Assembly (NCBI GenBank): GCA_964036665.1
Contig: OZ038527.1
Coordinates: 23,397,901-23,461,900 of the forward strand
From: Gordius sp. MW1
Lineage: Eukaryota; Nematomorpha; Gordioida; Gordea; Gordiidae
Direction of reading: 5' to 3'
DNA: 64,000 bases
In this document: piece after piece, positions 1 through 10,219 of the stretch
How positions within the stretch are numbered: position 1 is the first letter of the stretch
Layout of the letters: every line of letters starts with the position of its first letter
Notes under the pieces: model-generated
Databases searched by the model: none
What the model was told of the DNA's origin: nothing
The model's input: the letters and a program-made list of their open reading frames with translations, nothing else
Translations under genes and position numbers: made by a program

Positions 1-78
1 TGTTGAATGCCATATTTCTTCAATTTTCTATTTGGCCATTTTGCCAGCTTGATCTTCTATGCCTGGTTGATAATATAC
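1..78 (-). CDS. UFSP2: UFSP2 exon (partial, in-frame TAG)
   Basis: Starts after an acceptor CTACAG at 81-79 in phase 0, as the previous exon demands. The peptide [16 protein letters not shown] fits the UFSP2 region just after the FVGSxQWIG block, with QG and LA positions shared with the human protein. A TAG at 30-28 then interrupts the frame, and the reading resumes as KIEEIWHST. No GT occurs between the acceptor and the stop that would let the exon end earlier. Either this is a nonsense mutation or assembly error, or the homology call is wrong. Confidence 0.5.
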
Positions 79-3000
79 CTGTAGCCCATAATTTAATTAA
101 ATTGTGATCCTTGTTTTCCATAACTTATGTAAGTTAGAAAAATATTAAATTAAACTCTTTCAAATTGTAGCAGGAAAAATAACTAAAATGCGGTAAGATA
201 AAAATAGCTAAATATTTGAGTATGGTCTATTTAAATTAAACTTAAAAAAAAATAAAATTCTATTTTTTCAAGGATTCGATTCGGATTTTCGAACCTTAGC
301 AGCGTAAATATTCGATTCGAAACTTACACATATGGATTCGGATTGGATTCGAAATTTCGAATCCGAATCGAATCTCGAATATTTCCCAGAGGCGTACTTA
401 CCACTAGTTCATAGGCGTAGCCAAAGGGTGGCTGCTCCCCCCCCCTAAATCCAAAAACTCTTTAAAACTTATTAAAATTATAGCTAAAATTTCAAAGAAT
501 TATCATTTGCCCGCCCCTCCCTAAATCATTATTGCTCCCTTCTCTAAATCCAATCCTGGCTATGTTCAAGTAGTAGCTAGATTCAAAAACACATACACTA
601 AATAGTCATTTTATGTAAATGATAGTAAACAACACCAAACAGTCCCTATATATTATGGGCAATAAGGTAAATAACTAAAAAATTTACTTTATAAAAATGT
701 TGAAGGACGTAAGAGACTTCGTTAGAGCCAATCCATTGGGAGCTACCCACGAAAGATGCATTCTTATCTCCCATTTCATGTAAAGCCTGAAAAAATAGGC
801 ACTTTATAAATTCAAAAAGCGCTTAATTTCAATTATCCACATAATAAAAAAATTATACAAAGAATTGAAAGTTTTTAATGACACAACGTATTTGCAAACA
901 TAAAATTGCATCTGCTTGAGCAGCATAAAAAGTTGCAAATTATAAAAAACCAACGTTTTTGATTATTATTAGAGCATACCATGGGAGTATTGCCCCCCTT
1001 TAAATCCATAAATTTATTAAAATTAAGGCTAAAATTCCAAAAAATAATCATTATTGCCTCCCTCTAATTCCAATGCTGGCTACGCCCGTGGAGCATACAT
1101 AGTTTAAATCCTTCAATTTTTGAAAATAATATGCAAATCATATTAAAATAAATATTTCGATACTTATCCTTGGAAATTTTGTCAAAGTAAACCTGGTGAA
1201 AATTAAAAATAAACACCTAAAGCAGCCTACTGTAAAAATCGTCTAATTTTTTCAACTAATAATAATTAAAGTTAATAGTAATAAAGATGAACTTTTTGAA
1301 TTTCCAAGTGGTTAGGGGGCCTCGTGGCTTGTACCGAAATGGTAGGCCCCATGGCGGAGACGTAAGATTGCATTATAAACCAGGATGCTATGGTTTGAAA
1401 AGATCGATAGGCACAACCCCAACCCGAATCATTAGTCCCATCTTGATCGTAGTGGTAAAATGCGTACAGCTCTTTAACGCATTTCCTTTGGCTAGGCGAT
1501 GGGGGGAAGTCTTCACTGGGAAACTGTTTTTTGTTGAAAGCTAACAAAATTACAAAAAAAAAATTTTGAGCGCATGAGATAATATCAGCTCTTTAAGCCT
1601 GTTATTTGTATATAATTTAACTTATCCGGTTTATAAATAAACTGGTCTTTAATAGAAAAACTAGGGTCGGCCCTCGTGGGAAGGGGGAGAAAGGAAGAGG
1701 AGGAGGGGAAGGGGAGGAGGGGAAGGGAAGAGGGGACGACTTATCTATACTCCGTATAAATGTATCATATTTGCTATGCAATTTATGGGCGAGAAAGGTG
1801 GGAAGGGGCGATAATGCCTATAGGGGGTATTAAATGCCTAATGATTAATTAATTATTTATACAAATTTATCACTTTGGCCAGTGGTGATATTTTCTAATG
1901 GTTAGCAGACAGTCAAATGGTATTAACAAGAACAAAATATTAATTTAATTTAATAAAAAAAAATTCCTTTTAGTTTTAAAAGAGGGCTAAATTCAGAAAC
2001 TACCCGCCCGATTCGCTCGAAACTTTACACGTAGGTGCCCAGGGGTAAAATAGCTTTTAGGAACACGTAGGAAGAAGTAATTATTAATTTAATCTTTTTC
2101 CCTTTAAATATAGTAGGCCTCTCATATATATGTGGTATATAAACTCCCAAAATTAGTAAAGAATATACATTACTTTCGTAAAAATCATTATATTTGGCCT
2201 TTGCTCATGCATATATAAAATAAATATGTCAATATCTTAGTAAGCCATCAGAATAATAAAAAGGAAAAAAAGAGTTGTCAGGGGGATTGGACAAAATTTT
2301 GAAATCATTATTATTCACCCAAAAGGCCTTGTTGGTCATTTTTTACCGCTAAAGATTTACCTACCCTACACTAATTATAAATTTAGATTAAAACCAAACC
2401 CTTAAGTCTGTTTGAAGATTGATAAAAATATAAAGATTAGAGACCTCTATTATTTGCAAATTCGATTTAACCTAACCTAGGATTAAAATATTTACCAAAA
2501 TCAGTTTACCCTTTAATTAATTTCCAATTCCATTTACCCCACCCCCCTCGTGAATATACAATATTCAATATTAATAGATAAATAAATAGACATACGGACA
2601 AAGCCGAACTTTTTGTTAATTTTTAATTAATTACAGCATAAACGAAGTGCAGTCAAATATTGCAAATATCTTAAATTGTTATTAAATAACTAACCAAAAA
2701 TTTTGCAATATTAATTATAATAAGTCATAGGCGTAGCCACCATTGCAATTAAATGGAGGGGGGCAATAATGATTTAAGAAGGGATAAAATTAACATTTTT
2801 TTAACAAAAAATGCGTTATTCACTCAAGTGCATTTTGTTCCTAAAAACTTCGCAACCCTTTAAATAAAACCCAAGAGTGAGGAGGTTTTTTGATGGTATT
2901 TTTTGTTTGTCGACCGTATCGTTTGGCCTCTCGTAACGAATTCGATGTTCATCGACTTTTCTTAATATACAAGAGCCAAAAATAACGAAAAAATAATTTT

Positions 3001-6000
3001 CGATTAATTTGGCCAATGGTCATTTTTTTCCATTGGTCTGCAGCCAGGACACGTTAAAAGTCGATATAAATACATAAGAGTCAAAAAAAATGAAAAAAAA
3101 AATTTTCGATTCACACTTTGGCCAGTGGTCATTTTTTTTATTGGTCAGTACCAAGAGACAGTCTATTAATATATAAGAGCCAAAAATAACGGAAAATTTT
3201 TTTTGATTAACATTTTGGCCAATGGTCATTTTTTTCTATTGGTCAGCAGCCAGGACACGTTAAAAGTCGATATAAATACATAAGAGTCAAAAAAAAATGA
3301 AAAAAAAAATTTCGATTCACACTTTGGCCAGTGGTCATTTTTTTTATTGGTCAGTACCAAGAGACAGTCTATTAATATATAAGAGCCAAAAATAACGAAA
3401 AATCTTTTTTTATTAACATTTTGTCCAATGGTCATTTTCTTCCATTGGTCAGCAGCCAGTGGACGGCCAAAAAGCCATATTATCAATGGTAGTAACAAGA
3501 ACAATATATTAATTTAAAAAAAAAATAACAAAAAAATTTGGCCCTCTTTGAGTATCGAACCAGCAATTAAGAATTAGCCCTCGATGGGATTCGAACCCAC
3601 ATCAGTAGAGGCATAGGCTTTTGTAGGGGGGGGGGGGCACAGGGACCCATATCAGTAGAGGCATAGGCTCTGTCGGGGGAGGGCATAGGGTAATTGTCAA
3701 TGTTATCCAAAAAAAAACGAAAAAAATAATTTCGATTCACATTTTGGCCAATGGTCAGCAGCCAGCGGACGACCAAAAAGTTTTATTATCAATGGTAGTA
3801 ACAGGAAAAATAATAGTCAAAAAAAACGAAAAAAAAACTTGGATTCACATTTTGGCCAATGGTCATTTTTTCATTGGTCAGCACCCAACGGACGGCCAAA
3901 AAGTCTTATTATCAATGGTAGTAACAAGAACAATCATGAGTCAAAAAAAACTCCGGGATTCAAACCCAAAAACTAGTTAAATTAACAAAAATTAAAAGTA
4001 AACAACGTGACAAGACATTCGGTGCAAGACAAGATCATTTTTTTCATTGGTCAGTAGCCAGCGGACGGCCAAAAAGTCATATTATCAATGTTACAGTATA
4101 CAGTCAAATTATTGGGGTTTAACAAACCATTGAAATTAAATAAATAAAATTTAAAGTAATAGCTCTTGCAGGATCCTAAAATTTCTTTTAGTTTAAAAAA
4201 GGGCTAAATTCTGAAACTACCGGCCCGATTCGCTCGAAACTTTACCCGTAGGTGCTCAGGGCGGCCAGGGGTAATTCTAACACAGCGAGGGAGATAGAGA
4301 TGAGGGGTGGGGCACCTCTTATGTATTAATTTAAAAAATCGATAAAAAACAGTGAAGGGTAACGGACAACGGACAACGAAAAATCAAAAACGAGCCCATA
4401 AATTGCATAGCAATTAATTTAATTTAAAATAACTCTCATTATTTAGATGAACTATTAAATATTTGATAAACACACCAGAGTCGACCGTTAGTCTTAGTTA
4501 AATCAAAGGTCGACCAAACAAAATTCTATCGATTTCGAACAAGCCTGCCTAGTGGTCGACTAATAGACCATGAAATATTTGGTGTGTTAATGTTTAGTCG
4601 ACTAGAACCAAAGGCCGACCAAACAGAACCCAGCCGTTTTTACAACACTAGCGGTATGTTTAAATTAGAGGTCGAATAAATTTTTTAACGAAGCACATCT
4701 TCCCGAGTTTAATATTAAAGAACAAATAATGTAATAAAATTGAAAAAATTATTTAAGGGTTCTTTTGACGTTAACATTATCGTCAGTTAGACTAATTAAA
4801 ACGAGTAATGGGCCTGTATGCTAGTGTTGCAACGGCTGGGTTTTGTTTGGTCGACCTTTAATTTTAGTAAATCCTTTGGGTTGTTTATGTTCATTCGACT
4901 AATTGAGAATATTAAAACTGTAATTTATGATTAAAGGAAACTAGTTTGAATCATGAATTCTGATTTAATTAATACCATGCTATATTTAGCAATCGATAAC
5001 TAAAATCCAATATGACACTAATTTATTAATATTCACAAATATTTCTACACTGCTTTACGAGTGCTAGGTGATTTTTACATAAACCACAATTATCTTACCT
5101 TTAACTTTGTTATGGGGCGCAGGGTCTTTCATATAATTATGCGGATTAACTAGATGCTGCCCGTCAAAAAACATGGGCTGATGAATGTTAAAATGTTTGA
5201 TGGCGTTACTTCTGGTAAACATGGGTTTGCACGGGCTTATATTGAATGCCTTGTGAAACGTTTTACGAATTTCTCCTATCGACCAAATTAAAATAAAACA
5301 CTAATCTTGGTAGCGTAACCACAACATTTTTAACTTTAAATTCGAGCTTTATAATGATTAGTGAAACGGAGCTTTTAAAGAGATTTATATAATATAGAGA
5401 GTTGTTTAAAGATATAAATAATAAGAATATTTTCATAAGTATAAGACTTATTTTTGGGAACCAAAAGATAGACCCCCTCCCCGGATAAGATACTGTGTTC
5501 ATTAGTGGTTATAAGTTTGGAGTATGTAAAATCAAAATTACTTTTAAATCTTGATATATTTCCTTTTAATATAAATTATAGTCATTTACTGACGAGTAGG
5601 CTTCAAGCCAGAAATATATGAATTCTATAAAAAATTAATGCCTTTTTGTCAACCAACAAACGTTATATTTATACATATTTAAGCGAATTTATGTGTTAAA
5701 TTTAAAACGCTATAACTTCGACCCTTAACAACAATAGTGATTTACATCCATTCCATTATTTTAGCTTTCATCTCGCAAAGTAACTTTAATTTTTCAGAAC
5801 CAAATCTAAAGTTTTCAAATTTCTTAATTTTTATCAAATAAAATCCGAATCAAAATTAATCGGTGCCCATATAAGCACGAATCACTAAATTTTCAAAACA
5901 TACATTATCAACTAATATTAACTCACCCAATTTAGCGTCATCGAGGCTAGAATCGTAGGCGAGAGTGATCGGGAAATTTAGCTCACCCGTCCTACTCCAA

Positions 6001-6890
6001 AAATGGTAAGGTTGATACAAGGTTAAAACAGGCGTAGTTGTATCACTTTTAGTCCTAAGCTAAAAAAAACAAATCAAAGAGTACCGGAACTGTTTTATAC
6101 GCTAATTTTAATATCATTCTTAAGTTCACCTTAATTCACCGATAATCAAGAAACTTAATTTCAAGATATCGGAATGAAGGAATTTATAATAAAAATTGCG
6201 TGGGACGTAAAAACTCAATAATAAAACAATCTCTTTTCTGAATATCTTCTCAGGTTCTTTTTCCATCTGGGTACAATTGTTTTTCATCACTCACGCTTCT
6301 CTAGAAATATATCATTCACATAGTGTTGTAAATCGACTGGGTCTTGTTTGATTTTTGATTTAGTCGACTAAACATAAAGAGACCAAAGGTATGACCAAAA
6401 AATCTTTAGTCTGTTTATGAGACCAAGACAAATTACCAAAAATATTGGGTCTGTTTATGTTAAATCGCTTAAATCAAAGATCGACCAAACAAAACCCAGC
6501 CGTTTTTAAGACACTACATTCACATATACAATAACTTGCTAGCTGTTAATAAACAACATTTTACCAATCAAAACAAAAAATAATGCAAAAATTCCCCTGT
6601 AATTACGATTAAAAAAACCTCGTCTAAGCGTTTAGACAATGGTAGCGGGTCACAATTTTGCGAGCGATCCCTCGTCTCTCTAAGTTGATGCACCAATTTA
6701 GCTTGCAAGGCTAAGGCAATTTCGGACCCGGTGCTTCGCGGGGCAAAATAATACAGGACATCCAAATGGGTTCGAAGTATGGCAATTTTGGCTGCGCTCT
6801 TACATTCGTCATTGTCCCCACCTTCTGTACCATTCAGCGATGGTCTGCCTCGAGTGCTTCGAGAAAGTTCTTCGGTATTGTCGGGAGCAA
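1..6890 (-). CDS. UFSP2: UFM1-specific protease, UFSP2-like (six exons visible, 3' end off window)
   Basis: Cysteine protease of the C78 family that matures UFM1 and removes it from targets. Exons read right to left are 6890-6619, 6059-5927, 5275-5099, 1540-1293, 786-688 and 78-1. Exon phases agree at each checkable joint (0, 1, 1, 0, 0). Residue strings collinear with animal UFSP2 are seen in order: LDVLYYFAP (N-terminal domain), a QPYHFW segment before [11 protein letters not shown], the RSNAIKHFN segment, [19 protein letters not shown] with the catalytic Cys, then [13 protein letters not shown]. The catalytic Asp-Pro-His part should lie left of base 1. Introns carry satellite DNA and MITEs. 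The first coding exon is not established, because no convincing ATG was found and a dispersed repeat covers the 5' region. The last visible exon has an in-frame TAG, so the locus could be a decaying copy. Confidence 0.85.
265..400. repeat. Subterminal repeat fragment, GATTCG array
   Basis: Array of GATTCGAT, GATTCGGA and GAATCGAATC words in both orientations, centred on the palindrome TTCGAA. It resembles the subterminal arrays of the hAT elements further right, but neither terminal repeat nor TSD is visible here. It lies in the UFSP2 intron between exons 78 and 688. Confidence 0.5.
410..560. mobile_element. GGCGTAGCCA MITE, degraded copy
   Basis: Starts CATAGGCGTAGCCAAAGGG and ends near CAATCCTGGCTATG. 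It has the AT-rich core seen in other copies (TTTAAAACTTATTAAAATTA then CCCTAAATCATTATTGC). No clean TSD was found. Confidence 0.6.
688..786 (-). CDS. UFSP2: UFSP2 exon (FVGSxQWIGS block)
   Basis: Exactly 33 codons, phase 0 at both ends. It is preceded by a pyrimidine-rich TTTTTTCAG acceptor and followed by GTAAAT. The peptide contains [20 protein letters not shown], which matches the very conserved C78-family segment GDKP.TFVGS.QWIGS.EV. Confidence 0.88.
980..1090. mobile_element. GGCGTAGCCA MITE, internally deleted, 8-bp TSD
   Basis: Begins CATGGGAGTATTGCC, ends GGCTACGCCCGTG, and is flanked by GAGCATAC at 972-979 and 1091-1098. The exact 8-bp duplication places the family with hAT-type elements. 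This copy is only 111 bp. It lies in the UFSP2 intron between exons 786 and 1293. Confidence 0.8.
1293..1540 (-). CDS. UFSP2: UFSP2 exon with catalytic cysteine
   Basis: Acceptor TTGTTAG precedes 1540. The incoming split codon G|CT matches the donor of exon 5275-5099. The peptide carries the C78 signature [18 protein letters not shown], with the nucleophile Cys in WGCAYRS, then the QTIASWF and HLEIQK segments that line up with human QTICSWF and HREIQQ. The donor (AAA|GTTCAT) is weak, but it is in the right phase and place. Just before EIQK there is a stretch ([18 protein letters not shown]) longer than the human equivalent. Confidence 0.9.
1676..1740. repeat. Purine-rich low-complexity tract
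   Basis: About 65 bases of almost pure G and A on the plus strand (GGGAAGGGGGAGAAAGGAAG and similar), inside the UFSP2 intron 1541-5098. No further function is suggested. Confidence 0.75.
1960..2060. repeat. Dispersed repeat, CCGATTCGCTCGAAAC type
   Basis: The sequence from TTCCTTTTAGTTTTAAAAG to ACACGTAGGTGCCCAGGGG recurs at 4185-4270 with small changes. The motif GAAACTACCxGCCCGATTCG resembles the end of the retroposon at 37260-37370 (AACTACTGGACCGATTTGAC). Confidence 0.6.
2725..2800. mobile_element. GGCGTAGCCA MITE fragment
   Basis: One end only: CATAGGCGTAGCCACCATTG, then GGGGGGCAATAATGATTTA, as in the first half of the complete copies. The second half is missing. Confidence 0.55.
3008..4100. 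repeat. Dimeric satellite in a UFSP2 intron
   Basis: GGTCATTTTTTT recurs at about 3018, 3127, 3224, 3335 and 3430, so spacings alternate near 109 and 96. The two alternating monomers differ: one has GCAGCCAGGACACGTTAAAA, the other CAGTACCAAGAGACAGTC. Together they form a dimer of about 208 bp. The array degrades after 3500. Related units at 3735-3850, 3852-3950 and 4035-4100 carry CAGCGGACGGCCAAAAAGT. Short open frames here are artefacts of the repeat. Confidence 0.8.
4185..4290. repeat. Dispersed repeat, second copy of the 1960-2060 type
   Basis: Carries AAAAAAGGGCTAAATTCTG and GGCCCGATTCGCTCGAAACT as at 1960-2060. The shared segment is roughly 90 bases. Confidence 0.6.
4477..4650. mobile_element. 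GTCGAC-type MITE fragment
   Basis: Contains several GGTCGACCAAACA and TTAGTCGACTA words and ends CCAGCCGTTTTTACAACACTA at 4650. This is the same terminus as the complete 196-bp copy at 6321-6516. The other end is missing. Confidence 0.6.
4822..4910. mobile_element. GTCGAC-type MITE fragment, left end
   Basis: Begins TAGTGTTGCAACGGCTGGG and continues TTTTGTTTGGTCGACC. It is the mirror terminus of the family described at 6321-6516. Confidence 0.55.
5099..5275 (-). CDS. UFSP2: UFSP2 exon (N-terminal to catalytic domain)
   Basis: Acceptor GGTCGATAG and a good donor AAAG|GTAAGAT. Length 177 with 2 incoming and 1 outgoing split bases, matching both neighbours. The peptide has FHKAFNISP, the RSNA motif and NPHNYMKDP, collinear with human LHDLFNLP, KRSNA and NPHTYLNPP. 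Confidence 0.9.
5927..6059 (-). CDS. UFSP2: UFSP2 exon
   Basis: Acceptor TTTTTTTAG and donor G|GTGAGT. The peptide [13 protein letters not shown] then [17 protein letters not shown] corresponds to the human stretch TSIVVPEPLHFLL and NLVTISYPSG. The codon split over the junction (G|GA) continues in frame into exon 5275-5099. Confidence 0.85.
6321..6516. mobile_element. GTCGAC-type MITE, complete, 8-bp TSD
   Basis: 196 bp. Left end TAGTGTTGTAAA, right end TTTTTAAGACACTA. Exact TSD CATTCACA at 6313-6320 and 6517-6524. Inside are repeated GTCGACTAAA and GATCGACCAAAC words. The 8-bp TSD and TAGTG ends suit a non-autonomous hAT-type element. It lies in the UFSP2 intron between 6059 and 6619. Confidence 0.85.
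6619..6890 (-). CDS. UFSP2: UFSP2 N-terminal exon (5' boundary uncertain)
   Basis: The [13 protein letters not shown] and [12 protein letters not shown] segments match the human LPVDAVISVAPEE and VDAIHNQLTD segments. The frame stays open to 6972, but the part from about 6895 outward is copied at 47480-47550 and is therefore repeat DNA. A TTTTATCAAG acceptor at 6892-6891 is the most likely exon border. The donor GAG|GTTTTT is weak. Confidence 0.7.
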
Positions 6891-6894
6891 CTTG

Positions 6895-7560
6895 ATAAAA
6901 GACATAAATCAGTCGGGCACAAAAACGGTTAAGGAATTTGGGCTCGGGTGAGGTCAAAAAAAGTAAAGCCAATCAACGGTCATTAGCTAGTGTATTTGCG
7001 AAAGCGAAATAAAGGTATTTTACAGAAGCATAAGTCCACAGTAGGGCTGCACCGAAATCAAATTTTTAACCGATACCGATATTTAAATAAATATACCGAT
7101 ATTTTACATCTTATAAAAATTAGACACAATATATAATATAAAAATAAATACATTATATTATAAATTGTAAATACGAAACTAACTTACATAATAATATAAA
7201 TAAGTGGCGATAGAAATTAGAATGAATGAATCAATTAAAAAATAAATTAGATTTAAGAACAATTAAGTAAAATTTAATTTAAAAAGTATATAGAATATAG
7301 ATATACAGCTCTAACAAATATAATATTTGTAAAAAAAGTTTCAAGTATCGGTATCGGTACGATTAATATCGGTACCGTAACCGATATCGTTAAAAATCGT
7401 TATCGGTGCCGATACCGATACCAATATCGGTGCAGCCCTAGTCCACAGCCATTAAAAACCCGTATAAGGTTCCACGGCAATTATGCAAAAATTACAAGTT
7501 GGACAGGACGGACGACCAAAAGCGAGCCCCTTAATTGCATAGCAATTAATTAACATTCTG
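6895..7560. repeat. Dispersed repeat upstream of UFSP2, shared with 47310-47550
   Basis: The reverse complement of 6895-7041 plus 7441-7560 aligns closely with 47310-47550. Shared landmarks are TTAATTGCTATGCAATT, CTCGCTTTTGGT, CCTGTCCAACTTGTAATTTT, GCAAATACACTAGCTAATGA and CCAGAGCCCAAATTCC-like words. The copy here is split by a MITE. The repeat runs up to the UFSP2 N-terminal exon, so it covers the probable 5' end of the gene. Confidence 0.8.
7042..7440. mobile_element. TAGGGCTGCACCGA MITE (hAT-type), 8-bp TSD and empty site
   Basis: Perfect terminal inverted repeat TAGGGCTGCACCGA at the left and TCGGTGCAGCCCTA at the right. Exact TSD GTCCACAG at 7034-7041 and 7441-7448. Arrays of CGATACCGATAT and GGTATCGGTACC words lie inside both ends. 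The paralogous repeat near 47420-47440 has a single TGTGGAC and no insertion, so the empty site is visible in the same window. Confidence 0.92.
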
Positions 7561-7979
7561 AATTGTCAGCAAAACGCCTAGGTCCCCTCACCATTTTTCG
7601 ACATTTTGAAAAAAATATATGACAAGTTAGATGAAGTTAAAATTACTTCTCAAATATCCAGTAAAAATCCCCCCCCCCCCAAAAAAAAAAATAATAAAAA
7701 ATTATTCCATAAATTACTAATATGCTTGAAGAATTATTTAATTAAAAACATCATCAGTCATCAGAATTATTAAATTATATTTCAAAAACATGGGTTAAAT
7801 ACATGTTATTTTTTCGTGCATGATAATGGCTCTAGAAAAAATTACTTTTTTCAATCTTGAGACCGGGCACGGTAGAAGATAATTGATTTAAAGCTTTTCG
7901 ACCCGTTGTTTGCAGTGCCGCGGATAACTTGACGAATTTCACCTAGCAAGCGAGCGATCAAAATATAAAGAAATGGAAT

Positions 7980-8143
7980 CATGGTCGTAGTCAACATTGG
8001 AATTAGAGGGAAGCAATGATGATTTAGGGAGGGGCAAAATGATCATTTTTTGAAATTTTAGCCATAATTTTAATAAATTTCAACAAATTTTGGATTTAGA
8101 GGGGGGCAGCCACCCCTATCTGTCCCCCTTAGCTACGGCCATT
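7980..8143. mobile_element. GGCGTAGCCA MITE
   Basis: Starts CATGGTCGTAGTCAACATTG and ends CTTAGCTACGGCCATT, with the standard core. Flanks are AATGGAAT on the left and AATGGATA on the right, an imperfect 8-bp duplication. The pogo element follows directly. Confidence 0.75.
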
Positions 8144-9023
8144 AATGGATAGGGGAGACCGGGGCTATCGCGACCAAAAATTTTCAAAAAGGTCTGGACA
8201 AAAATTGTTAACCGATTTTCATATACTTTTTTTAGAAAAATATTCGTGTCTAGAGTGTTTTTCAAAGGAAAAAAAAATATGGCAATACAGTTGATAGATT
8301 TTTCGTAATACGGGTTTAAAAAAAAGACAACTCGTATAAATTTCGAAAACTACCCGGGGTTATCGCGTCCTTTCGAAGGGGCTATCGCGTCCTCTCTAAT
8401 ATAAAGCTCCAAAACTAAAAACTAATTGATTACCTAGGCCTAAATAACCAAATTTTTTAATGTTTATAATCTTTTGTAACTTATAAATGTTGATAATATT
8501 CTTTAAGAGTGATTTATCAGAGATTGTTGTTAAATTATTACCTAATGAAACTAAGTGAATGGTTTAAATTGCAAAACATTAAGTTTATAAAAACTTTAAA
8601 GCTTAAAAAGTTTGATATAATAATTTTATAAGAGGATTAATGTGTTTTTATGTTAAAATTAATGACTTATAATTGCATATGCTTTATGTGAAAGGATTAA
8701 AATGTTTTTTATATTTTAATATAAAACTTTTCATAGAGATTTAACATATAAGTGCCTTTTTTAAGATTTCTGTGCTAGAATCATTGATTTATATGCCTTA
8801 TTACACAAATATCATTTAAAATGAATAATTGTTAAACAAGGTTAAGGTTTACAAATAATGCAAATTTATATTATGTGCTTAAAAATGTCAAAATATTAGA
8901 AGTTCATAATCTATTAAAGCTTATAAAATTTTACATATCAATTACTTTATCAAATTTTTGTGCTAGAATCATTGATTTAAATCTTTTATTGGTATAAAAA
9001 TGTCATGTAATTATTAAAGATGG

Positions 9024-9232
9024 TTAGGATTTACATTTAATGCAAATATAGAAAATATCATAATTGCAGCAGGATCCATGAGCCCAGAGGGAGCATTTCC
9101 TACAGCTGAACCAGTCTTCATTATTATGATGATTTGTATAATCTTTGCCACATATCAGGCAATTATTTTGTGATCTGATTAATTTTTTAGTAATCTTACC
9201 TTGGCATTTGGCCACCTTTTCTCTTACCTTTT
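9024..9232 (-). pseudogene. C-terminal PHD-like zinc finger of pogo transposase
   Basis: The peptide has CLICGKDYTNHHNNEDWFSC then KCSLWAHGSCC and ICIKCKS, a Cys/His spacing as in the PHD fingers that end many invertebrate pogo/jerky-type transposases. Upstream codons KKxREKVAKCQGK are basic, like the usual linker. The frame is cut at 9240 by the hAT insertion and resumes at 13786 (ILTSSPHK), both sides sharing the duplicated TTTTATGA. Confidence 0.75.
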
Positions 9233-9451
9233 TTTTATGACAGGGTTTCTTTCAGAAAAAATGCTCCGGGGGTGTATTTTCAATTTCCGGGGGGGGGGGG
9301 GGGTAAAATTTTTTTTAATTTCTAAACCATTTTGTATAATATTTACTGATTTTTATTGGTGATATAAGTGATATATAAATAGATACATACACGCATAATC
9401 ATTAAATAAATACATGTTCTACATGTAATATTTTAACGGGCAAGTGTTCTT

Positions 9452-10219
9452 TTAAGAAAGTAACCGAATTCTTCTTTGTTTTTTAAAGGCATACTCCTTC
9501 ATCGCCATATCTAGATATTCTTTAGTAGGAAGGTCAGCCCCTTCTATAGATATTCTCATACAGTGGTTTAAAGATATCTCCCCTAGCCTGTTTCTTAATG
9601 CAACCATAATTCGGTTCATTGCACTAAAGGACCTTTCAACAGTCGCCGTTGACAAAGGTATTGTCATTAGTTTGGCACCGAACCGTTTCAACTCTTCATA
9701 CCCCAAATTGCATTTTTGAATAAATTTTAAAGGTGTTTCTGATTCTGGTCCATTCAAAGTAGCTGCAAAAAATTTGAATGATTTTATGTCGGCATAAAGA
9801 TATTCTTCGTCAACGTCGTGAAAATGACGACACATCATTTTTACGTCAGATTCTCGGATCTGTTGGAGCCTTTCAAAACTCTGGAAAAATGAGCATCCTG
9901 AAATAAGCTCAACTGCAGATTTATTGAACCTATTATTAATTTCAGATATAACAGTCTTAGTAAACTTTCCCAGAGATTCTTTGCAGGCTTTATTTTCACT
10001 AATGTCACATTTCAGTGATACTTTTGTCATTAAGGCATAATAATTTATAAAAAAATCATTATTTTCAAGTCCTACTATATTGTCATAAATGGATTCTAAA
10101 TGAGACGTTACCGACGTTATTAATGACGGAAGGGATTCCACTGGTAGGTCAGCTTTTTGTAGACATTTGCTTAATTGAGATACGGAACCCAATATATCAA
10201 CTAACAAACAAAGCGTCAA
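9452..10219 (-). pseudogene. hAT transposase C-terminal part with dimerisation domain
   Basis: 255-residue open frame. The C-terminal third has PLSTATVERSFSAMNRIM followed by LRNRLGE and LNHCMRISIEG, the hAT dimerisation signature. It continues the frame of 10216-10482 after a small frameshift. It does not stand alone as a gene. Confidence 0.88.

Noticed and set aside
1287..1544. 85-residue plus-strand open frame.
   Set aside because: Antisense shadow of the UFSP2 catalytic exon, whose WGCAYRS motif is unambiguous on the minus strand.
3575..3625. Possible tRNA: on the minus strand GGGTTCGAATCCCATCGAG looks like a T-arm.
   Set aside because: No matching acceptor, D-arm or anticodon arm could be assembled. 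Parts of it (CAGTAGAGGCATAGGCT) repeat at 3653, so at best it is a tRNA-derived fragment in a repeat.
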